Of a stretch of DNA of 64,000 bases, positions 58,309 to 64,000 are shown piece after piece. Every line of letters starts with the position of its first letter. The first letter of the stretch is position 1. This DNA is from Lysobacter lycopersici (GTDB lineage Bacteria; Pseudomonadota; Gammaproteobacteria; Xanthomonadales; Xanthomonadaceae): assembly GCF_007556775.1 (NCBI RefSeq), contig NZ_CP041742.1:2060001-2124000 (forward strand), read 5' to 3'. The position numbers and the translations under genes were made by a program. The notes beneath the pieces were generated by a model. The model made no database searches, had not been told where the DNA came from, and saw only the letters and a program-made list of their open reading frames with translations.

Positions 58309-58340
58309 GGGAGGGAGCGGCCTGACAAGGCCGCGGCCGC
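58309..58340 (+). promoter_or_regulatory. Hairpin between Shine-Dalgarno and ATG of the AlgR-like gene
   Basis: GGGAGGG (58309-58315) is 25 bases from the ATG, too far for normal initiation. GCGGCCT (58317-58323), GACA, AGGCCGC (58328-58334) forms a perfect 7-bp stem between them. When folded, the effective spacing falls to about seven bases. Confidence 0.5.
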
Positions 58341-59066
58341 ATGAGGATCGTGATTGCCGACGACGAACCGCTCGCGCGCGAACGCCTGCGCGCCTTGCTC
58401 GCCGAGCAAGCCGGCGTCGAAGTCGTGGCCGAGGCCGAGGACGGCGAAGCGGCGCTGCACGCCTGCGCCGACCTCAAGCCCGACCTCGTGCTGCTCGACA
58501 TCGCCATGCCCGGCATCGACGGACTCGAGGCCGCGCGCCACCTCGCCGCGTTCGAACCGCGCCCGGCGGTGGTGTTCTGCACCGCCTACGACGCGCATGC
58601 GCTGTCCGCGTTCGACGCGCAGGCCATCGATTACCTGGTCAAGCCGGTGCGTTCCGAGCGCCTTGCCGCCGCGCTCGATCGTGCGCGCACCTTCGCCGCG
58701 GGACGCGAGCACGCGGTGTCCGGGCCGGGCCAGCGGCGCACGCACCTGTGCGCGCGCATCCGCGGCAGCCTGCGCCTGATCCCGATCGAGGACGTGCACT
58801 ACCTGCAGGCGGAGGAAAAGTACGTCGTCGTGCACCACGCCCGCGGCGAGGACCTGATCGAGGAATCGCTGAAGTCGCTGGAGGAGGAGTTCGGCGAACG
58901 CTTCGTGCGCATCCACCGCAATTGCCTCGTCGCCCGCCACGAACTGGTCGAACTCAAGCGCGCGCCCGACGGCCACGTGCAGGTGGTGCTGCGCCACGGC
59001 CAGGCGCCGCTGGAGGTCAGCCGCCGCTGTGTGTCGGCGTTGCGCGAGACCGTTCGCCACCTGTGA
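58341..59066 (+). CDS. algR: LytTR-type response regulator, AlgR-like
   Basis: A 241-residue two-component regulator. Receiver domain with [15 protein letters not shown], phosphoacceptor Asp53 in [13 protein letters not shown], Thr in FCTAYD and Lys in YLVKPV. The C-terminal LytTR DNA-binding domain follows ([71 protein letters not shown]). AlgR controls alginate, twitching and virulence in Pseudomonas; in Xanthomonadaceae it likewise sits next to hemC. The sensor AlgZ-type kinase is not seen here. Confidence 0.88.
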   Translation: MRIVIADDEPLARERLRALLAEQAGVEVVAEAEDGEAALHACADLKPDLVLLDIAMPGIDGLEAARHLAAFEPRPAVVFCTAYDAHALSAFDAQAIDYLVKPVRSERLAAALDRARTFAAGREHAVSGPGQRRTHLCARIRGSLRLIPIEDVHYLQAEEKYVVVHHARGEDLIEESLKSLEEEFGERFVRIHRNCLVARHELVELKRAPDGHVQVVLRHGQAPLEVSRRCVSALRETVRHL

Positions 59067-59073
59067 TTCGATT

Positions 59074-59104
59074 TTCCCTCTCCCCGTGTCACGGGGAGAG
59101 GGAA
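59074..59104. repeat. CCCTCTCC-type repeat, minimal perfect hairpin before hemC
   Basis: TTCCCTCTCCCCGT (59074-59087), GTC, ACGGGGAGAGGGAA (59091-59104): a perfect 14-bp stem. It is the simplest copy of the family and occupies the 58-base algR-hemC gap. Confidence 0.9.
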
Positions 59105-59124
59105 GAAAAAGCGATAATCCGCGC

Positions 59125-60042
59125 ATGACCACGCTGCGCATCGCCACCCGCAAAAGCCCGCTCGCGCTGTGGCAGAGCGAACACGTCGCCGCGCGACTGC
59201 GCGCCGCGCACCCCCGCCTCGCCGTCGAACTGGTGCCGATGAGCACCCGCGGCGACGAGGTGCTGGATCGCTCGCTCGCCGCGATCGGTGGCAAGGGCCT
59301 GTTCCTCAAGGAGCTCGAACTTGCGATGCAGCGCGGCGAATCCGACTGCGCGGTGCATTCGCTCAAGGACGTGCCGATGGAACTCGAACCGGGCTTCGCG
59401 TTGCCGGCGATCCTCGAGCGCGAGGATGCGGCCGATGCCTTCGTGTCGAATGATTACGCGGACATCGATGCGCTGCCGCAAGGCGCGCGGGTTGGCACCT
59501 CTTCGCTGCGGCGGCAGGCGCAGTTGCGTGCATTGCGTCCCGATCTCGAACTCCGCGATCTGCGCGGCAACGTCGGCACACGCCTGGGCAAGCTCGACGC
59601 CGGCGAATACGACGCCATCGTCCTCGCCTGCGCGGGCCTGAAGCGCCTCGGCTTCGGCGAACGCATCCGCGCGCGGCTGGATGCGCCGCAGTGGCTGCCG
59701 GCGCCGGCGCAGGGCGCGATCGCGGTCGAATGCCGCGAAGGCGACGACACGTTGCGCGAATTGTTGTCGGTACTGGATCACGCCGATACGCGCGTGCGGG
59801 TCGAAGCCGAGCGCGCGATGAACCGCGCGTTGCACGGCAGTTGCCACGTGCCGGTGGCCGCGTTCGCGACGCTCGATGGCGAGCACCTGTCGCTGTCCGG
59901 ATTGGTCGGTTCCGCCATCGATGGCCGTGTCGTGCGCGCCGATGCGAAGGGTCGCGGCGATGCGCCGGAATGCCTCGGGCTGGAAGTCGCGGAATTGCTG
60001 CTGGCGCAGGGCGCGCGCGGTTTGATCGACGCGGCGTTGTAG
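59125..60042 (+). CDS. hemC: Porphobilinogen deaminase (hydroxymethylbilane synthase)
   Basis: Joins four porphobilinogens into hydroxymethylbilane in haem synthesis. 305 residues. Seen: [22 protein letters not shown], catalytic Asp82 in [55 protein letters not shown], and the dipyrromethane cofactor Cys240 in [13 protein letters not shown]. The ATG at 59125 lies 20 bases after the repeat hairpin. hemD, which often follows hemC, is absent; a broken SEC-C gene on the other strand follows instead. Confidence 0.96.
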   Translation: MTTLRIATRKSPLALWQSEHVAARLRAAHPRLAVELVPMSTRGDEVLDRSLAAIGGKGLFLKELELAMQRGESDCAVHSLKDVPMELEPGFALPAILEREDAADAFVSNDYADIDALPQGARVGTSSLRRQAQLRALRPDLELRDLRGNVGTRLGKLDAGEYDAIVLACAGLKRLGFGERIRARLDAPQWLPAPAQGAIAVECREGDDTLRELLSVLDHADTRVRVEAERAMNRALHGSCHVPVAAFATLDGEHLSLSGLVGSAIDGRVVRADAKGRGDAPECLGLEVAELLLAQGARGLIDAAL

Positions 60043-60081
60043 GGGCGACGCCAGATCGCTCGGATCCGGCGTCGCCGTCCA

Positions 60082-60318
60082 TCAGCGGAAGTAGTCATGG
60101 CGGTTCATGCCGTCGAAAGCCGCCGGAATCGAGGCAGCAGCGCTTGAACCGGTTTCCGGAGCCGCATGGGCATGGATCGTTGCGGCCGAGTTTCTCGCAG
60201 AGTTCCTTGTCGCCGTGGACAAAACCTGCGGCCTTTCTTCACGCGGGTTTCGGAAGGGAAGCCCTTGCGGCGCTTGCTCGTGGTCTCAAAAGGAGGCCTG
60301 GTCGTGGTTGCGTTTCAT
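60082..60318 (-). pseudogene. SEC-C motif zinc-binding protein gene with three frameshifts in T runs
   Basis: Read on the minus strand from ATG 60318, three single-base excesses interrupt the frame: at T4 (60288-60291), T4 (60221-60224) and T3 (60116-60118). Removing one T at each gives one 77-residue protein: MKRNHDQASFETTSKRRKGF, then [24 protein letters not shown], then [29 protein letters not shown]...KRCC is the SEC-C zinc motif. All three faults are in homopolymers, so sequencing error, true decay or slippage-dependent expression are all possible. No intact copy is in the window. Confidence 0.75.
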
Positions 60319-60400
60319 GGCACGTCTCCATGTGTCTGCCCGTTGCGGGCGGCGCATTCTACGTCGGCAGCAATCGCTTTTGTAGGAGCGGGTTGATGGC

Positions 60401-60655
60401 TTAGGTCGCGAGCCGACGATAACCAGCATATGACCAGGCCAGAACGACCAGTCCGCACCAAACCAATGCAAATTTCGTCAACTGAGTGGCAAACAAAAGA
60501 TGAGGGAATGAACTGAGCAAGGGTTCATGGCGAAGAACGGGGAGAAGTTCCTGCGTCCAATATGAAGCGTACGCATCCGCTGCATAGTAAAGAGGGGCGA
60601 CCCAGCCAGCACTCAGAAGCGCGACGGCTGCGGCTTTTAGCTTTTGTGCCTTCAT
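60401..60655 (-). CDS. Small membrane protein of unknown function, AT-richer
   Basis: An 84-residue protein with two TM segments (AAAVALLSAGWVAPLYYAAD; ATQLTKFALVWCGLVVLAWS) and a Tyr-rich middle. I do not recognise it. The start at 60655 is chosen because GAGG lies six bases upstream; MRHLM at 60667 is an alternative. It follows DmsC after 22 bases on the same strand and could be a small extra subunit, but no sequence feature says so. Base use is less GC-rich than its neighbours. Confidence 0.55.
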   Translation of the reverse strand: MKAQKLKAAAVALLSAGWVAPLYYAADAYASYWTQELLPVLRHEPLLSSFPHLLFATQLTKFALVWCGLVVLAWSYAGYRRLAT

Positions 60656-60677
60656 CAAATGCCTCATTGGGTTCTGC

Positions 60678-61598
60678 TCAGTAATACAACGTCACCAAAT
60701 GCTTCGCCTGGGCGAAGAACAGCCAGCGTTCGAGGAAGGCGCCGCAAATCGCGCAGAGCGTGGCGATGTCGAGCCACGGCCACGGACGTGAAGTCGCGAT
60801 CGCCAGCGCGATGCAGAGAATCGGAAGCGCGGCGAACAGCAGCAAAGAAAACACGCGCATCTTCCGCGCATGTTTGCGCGCGACGACGAAGCCCATTTCC
60901 TTGGTCAAATAATTCGCCTCGGTGTGCGGTCGTTCGAACACCGATGGCTTGCGGTTCGGCAGGCCGATGGCATCGCCGCGGGTTTGCGGCAGCGGCTTCG
61001 CATCGATCGCACGCCAGTAGGCGAGCTTCAGGATAGCCATCGCGATGGTGAGTACAAGCAGCACCGGCAGCGCGAAACGCAGCACCGGCGTCGGTTGCGG
61101 CAATGCGGCGAAGGCGAGTCCGCCGGTGAGCAGGGCGAAGCCGATGTAGCCCGGCAGCACCAGCGGATGCCGCCACGCGGGGATCGGCTTCAGCGAGGCG
61201 TAGATCATCGCGGTGCTGCAGATGGTGCCGAGCGCGCACACGGCGAGCAGGGCGGCGAGCGGGCGTTGCACGATCTCGTGCGGGATCGGCAGCGGAGCGA
61301 CCATCAGCACCGCGACGGCGAGGGTCGCGACCGCCATCACGCCCTCGCGCGACATCCACGACGTGCGCCATTGCGTGAACGCGCGCCACACGCGCAGCGG
61401 TTTGCCGAGGTGCCACAGCGAAGCGACGATGCCGATGGTGGTCAGCACCGCGCCGAGCAGCAGCGCGAAGAACCAGCCGATGGGTTCGAAGTCGTAGGCA
61501 CGCGGCCCGAGCGCGATGCGCAGGCCCAGCCATAGCCACAGGCCGTAGCCGGTGCCGGAGAGCGTGGTGAAGAGGATGACGGAAAGGGCCGGGTTCAT
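60678..61598 (-). CDS. DmsC/NrfD-type membrane anchor subunit
   Basis: A 306-residue membrane protein with eight TMs, of the DmsC family that anchors molybdopterin oxidoreductase complexes and exchanges electrons with quinone. Seen: LFTTLSGTGYGLWLWLGL at TM1, LWHLGKPLRVWRAFTQWRTSWMSREG (family-typical), STAMIYASLKPIPAWRHPL, and AGFLERWLFFAQAKH-like end (GAFLERWLFFAQAKHLV). Lies three bases after the Fe-S gene. DMSO reductase, sulfite dehydrogenase (SoeC) or related function cannot be fixed without the A subunit. Confidence 0.9.
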   Translation of the reverse strand: MNPALSVILFTTLSGTGYGLWLWLGLRIALGPRAYDFEPIGWFFALLLGAVLTTIGIVASLWHLGKPLRVWRAFTQWRTSWMSREGVMAVATLAVAVLMVAPLPIPHEIVQRPLAALLAVCALGTICSTAMIYASLKPIPAWRHPLVLPGYIGFALLTGGLAFAALPQPTPVLRFALPVLLVLTIAMAILKLAYWRAIDAKPLPQTRGDAIGLPNRKPSVFERPHTEANYLTKEMGFVVARKHARKMRVFSLLLFAALPILCIALAIATSRPWPWLDIATLCAICGAFLERWLFFAQAKHLVTLYY

Positions 61599-61601
61599 GC
61601 G

Positions 61602-62345
61602 TCAGCGCTTGAGGATGCGGTTCAACCAGCGCTGCGCGAGGTTGCCGGTGTCGGCCTGCGAAGCATCGTCCGTCGTCGCGTCATCTCCCGTGCGGCGCGG
61701 GCGCGGCGGCAGGTAGCGGTTCACCGGCTGGTAGCCGAGTTCGGGCATCAGCGCCACGCCGCCGCGTTCGGCCACGAGTTTCGACACATCCGAATCCGGA
61801 TCGCCGAGGTCGCCGAAATGCCGCGCGCGGGTCGGGCAGGCCTGCACGCAGGCCGGCTGGCGATCGATCTCGTCGAGCTTGTCGTTGTAGATGCGGTCCA
61901 CGCACAGCGTGCATTTCTTCATCACGCCTTCGACGTGCGAATACTCGCGCGCGCCATAGGGGCAAGCCCAGCTGCACAGCTTGCAGCCGATGCACTTGTC
62001 CTCGTCGACCAGCACGATGCCGTCCTCGGCGCGCTTGTAGCTGGCGCCGGTCGGGCAGACGGTCACGCAGGCCGGTGTTTCGCAATGCAGGCAGGAACGC
62101 GGGAAGTGCAATGTCTGCGCGGGCTGCTTCGTCGCCGCGTCCGCTTCCAGCTCGTAGCTGTGCACGCGGTTGAACCACACGCCCTGCGGATCCTTGCCGT
62201 AGGGGCGCTCGTCGGTCAACGGCCCGGCGATACCGCCCGCGTTCCACTCCTTGCAGCTGGTGGCGCAGGCGTGGCAGCCGACGCAGGTGTCGAGGTCGAT
62301 GACCAGCCCGAGCTTCTTCTTCGATGGCGGCGGCAATGCGGTCAT
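61602..62345 (-). CDS. 4Fe-4S ferredoxin subunit of a molybdopterin oxidoreductase (DmsB/SoeB-like)
   Basis: A 247-residue iron-sulfur protein with four Cys-rich clusters as in DmsB: CVGCHACATSCKEWN, CLHCETPACVTVCPTGAS, CIGCKLCSWACPYGARE, and CTLCVDRI...CVQACPTRA. It carries electrons between a catalytic A subunit and the DmsC anchor. No A-subunit gene is visible on either side, which is unusual. The ATG at 62345 lies 34 bases from the SLC13 stop on the same strand. Confidence 0.92.
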   Translation of the reverse strand: MTALPPPSKKKLGLVIDLDTCVGCHACATSCKEWNAGGIAGPLTDERPYGKDPQGVWFNRVHSYELEADAATKQPAQTLHFPRSCLHCETPACVTVCPTGASYKRAEDGIVLVDEDKCIGCKLCSWACPYGAREYSHVEGVMKKCTLCVDRIYNDKLDEIDRQPACVQACPTRARHFGDLGDPDSDVSKLVAERGGVALMPELGYQPVNRYLPPRPRRTGDDATTDDASQADTGNLAQRWLNRILKR

Positions 62346-62379
62346 CCGGAGGGAATGATACGCGCGCGGTCGCCGCGGG

Positions 62380-64000
62380 TCAGGGATAGAACGGCCAGAA
62401 CCGAGGGATCAGCCACATCGAGAGCACGCAGAACAGCGCGATCAGCGGGATGCCCACCTTCATGAAATCGGTGAAGCGGTAGCCGCCGGCGTAATACACC
62501 ATGGTGTTGGTCGGATAGCCCACGGGCGTGGCGAACGAGGTCGCCGCGGCGAACGCCACCGCGACCACGAACGGGCGCGGGTCTGCGTGGATGGAATGCG
62601 CCATCGCGATCGCGATGCCGACCATCAGCACCACCGAGGGGTTGTGGCCCATCAGTTCGGTCAGCAGCGCGGTGAGCAGGTACACCACGAGCAGCGCGAG
62701 CAGCGGCCCGTGGTCGCCGACCAGGCCCATGCTGGCCGAGACCACGGCATCGGCCAGGCCGGTCTTCTCGATCGCGATGCCCAGCGGCAAAATCGCGCCG
62801 AGCAGGACGATGATCTTCCAGTCCATCGACTGGTAGATGTCGCGGCGCCCGTAGCAGCCGGCGAAGGCCATCGCCACCGCGCCGCAGATCGCGGCCGCGG
62901 GGATCGGCAGCCAGTGCATGCCGGAGGCCAGCACCACCGATGCCATGATCCCGACTGCCAGCCAGGCCTTGCGCGGGGTCGCCGGCGCTTCCTCGCGCGC
63001 GCTGAGCACGATGAAGCGGTCGTCGATGCGCAGCCGTGCTACCTTGTCTTCGTCGACCAGCATCAGCAGCACGTCGCCGAGATCCAGTTCCACCGATTTC
63101 AGAGTGCTGTGCAGCACGTGGCCGCGGCGGTGGATGGCGAGCACGTTGGCGTCGTACAGCCACTGCAGGTTCAAGTCGGGCAGGGTGCGTCCCTGCGCGC
63201 GGCTCGCCGGCGCGACCATGATCTCGACCAGCACGCGCGGGTCGTCGCCTTCCTGCATGTAGCGGTGCTCGGGCGCGTGTTCCAGCCGCGCGGCCTTGCG
63301 GAAGTCCTCGATCTTCTCCCACTCGCCGCGCACCAGCAGCACGTCGCCGACCTGCAGCTTTTCCGACTGCGGCGACCACAGTTCCTGTTCGCCGCGCACC
63401 AGCTGGAGCGGGTGGACGCCGAACTTCTCGCCCATGCCGACGTCTTCGATGGTCTTGTCGCGCACGGCGGAATCGCGGCCGACGCGCAGTTCGGCCACGT
63501 ACTTGCCGAGGGCGCGTTCCACGGGCAATTCGGCGTCGGATTTCTGCGGCAGCATCCAGCGACCGATCAGCAGCAGGTAGGCGATGCCGACCAGCGCCAG
63601 GATGGCGCCGAGCTTGGTGAATTCGAATACGCCGAATGGCGGCAGGCCGTGCTTCTGCGCCAGCGTGTCGGTGAGCAGGTTCGACGAAGTGCCGATCAGC
63701 GTGCACACGCCGCCCATCTGCGCCGCGTAGGCCATCGGCATCAGCACCCGCGCCGGGGAAGTGCCGGAACGCGCGCACACGCGCAGCGCCAGCGGCAGGA
63801 AGGTGGCGACCAGCGCGATGTTCTTCACGAACGCGCCCATCGGCGCGATGGTCAGCATCATCGCCAGGGTCAGCAGCCACGGTTTCCTGATCCGCGACAG
63901 CCAGCGGATCAGCGGTTCCAGCGCGCCGGAGCGTTCGATGCCCAGGCTCAGCGCGAACATCGCCGCGACGGTGATGGTGGCTTCGTTGCTGAAGCCGCTC
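62380..64000 (-). CDS. SLC13-family permease with two RCK-C (TrkA-C) domains, cut by window end
   Basis: At least 540 residues, open to the window edge, so the true start is outside. An inner-membrane anion transporter of the SLC13/DASS group. Seen: FSNEATITVAAMFALSLG (just inside the edge), APMGAFVKNIALVATFLPLAL, MPMAYAAQMGGVCTLIGTSSNLL (SNxx-type signature), two soluble TrkA-C domains (PLQLVRGEQELWSPQSEKLQVGDVLLVRG; LNLQWLYDANVLAIHRRGH), and TELMGHNPSVVLMVGIAIAMA in the second half. Such proteins carry sulfate, carboxylates or other anions. It precedes the Fe-S/DmsC genes, so a sulfur oxyanion is attractive but inferred. Confidence 0.88.
   Translation of the reverse strand, partial: SGFSNEATITVAAMFALSLGIERSGALEPLIRWLSRIRKPWLLTLAMMLTIAPMGAFVKNIALVATFLPLALRVCARSGTSPARVLMPMAYAAQMGGVCTLIGTSSNLLTDTLAQKHGLPPFGVFEFTKLGAILALVGIAYLLLIGRWMLPQKSDAELPVERALGKYVAELRVGRDSAVRDKTIEDVGMGEKFGVHPLQLVRGEQELWSPQSEKLQVGDVLLVRGEWEKIEDFRKAARLEHAPEHRYMQEGDDPRVLVEIMVAPASRAQGRTLPDLNLQWLYDANVLAIHRRGHVLHSTLKSVELDLGDVLLMLVDEDKVARLRIDDRFIVLSAREEAPATPRKAWLAVGIMASVVLASGMHWLPIPAAAICGAVAMAFAGCYGRRDIYQSMDWKIIVLLGAILPLGIAIEKTGLADAVVSASMGLVGDHGPLLALLVVYLLTALLTELMGHNPSVVLMVGIAIAMAHSIHADPRPFVVAVAFAAATSFATPVGYPTNTMVYYAGGYRFTDFMKVGIPLIALFCVLSMWLIPRFWPFYP

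Noticed and set aside
60082-60318. Programmed frameshifting in the SEC-C gene
   Set aside because: Three separate +1 corrections would be needed in 230 bases, with no heptamer or downstream structure. Sequencing error or decay is simpler.

Overview
This 64 kb window looks like chromosome of a high-GC gammaproteobacterium of the Xanthomonadaceae (Lysobacter, Luteimonas, Thermomonas or Pseudoxanthomonas type). The evidence is gene order (rho-trxA divergent from rhlB; ftsE-ftsX next to ung and rpoH; topA-smg-dprA divergent from def-fmt-rsmB; algR beside hemC), a Rho with a long Gln/Asn/Arg insertion, a topoisomerase I with a Lys/Ala tail in place of zinc fingers, and dispersed palindromic repeats of kinds common in that family. 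Most of the window is housekeeping. I see no prophage, CRISPR array, transposase or plasmid functions.

Layout. 1-4.6 kb: a Kef-type antiporter (cut by the window edge), a secreted protein of unknown function, and three tandem paralogues encoding secreted proteins with two TonB-C-like domains each. 4.6-13.2 kb: rho, trxA, rhlB, ftsEX, a double-receiver response regulator, ung, and rpoH behind a CIRCE-like palindrome. 13.3-24 kb: DUF1203, type II NADH dehydrogenase, an MFS permease, priA carrying two in-frame repeat insertions, a DUF4286/DUF3667 pair, a MATE transporter and sppA. 24-35 kb: a small lipoprotein, an SDR, DUF4124 proteins, tsaC, ohr, topA, smg, dprA and a LysM protein. 35-45 kb: def-fmt-rsmB, envelope glycosyltransferases, a lipid A acyltransferase, dtd and rpoD.

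45.2-53.9 kb is an alpha-mannan or high-mannose glycan utilisation locus: GH47 lipoprotein, an AGE-family epimerase (probably mannose isomerase), a PfkB sugar kinase, a FucP-type sugar/H+ symporter and a LacI regulator in one translationally coupled operon, divergent from a secreted GH92 alpha-mannosidase. Two matching LacI-type palindromes lie between the divergent units. The implied route is mannan to mannose, import, fructose, then fructose-6-phosphate.

54.0-57.6 kb is the most distinctive system. A secreted Cys-rich precursor with ACKGQ repeats, a DUF692/MNIO enzyme, a DUF2063 partner and a DoxX protein form an operon that matches RiPP metallophore loci of the oxazolin/bufferin type. It is divergent from an AraC regulator across a promoter region holding two 18-bp direct repeats with a 21-bp period. 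57.6-64 kb: an esterase, AlgR-like regulator, hemC, a SEC-C gene broken in three T runs, Fe-S and DmsC-type subunits without a visible catalytic subunit, and an SLC13 permease cut by the window edge.

A recurring theme is dispersed palindromic repeats in at least three families. Besides intergenic copies, four lie in frame inside protein-coding genes (priA twice, rhlB, MATE transporter) and appear as extra linker peptides.
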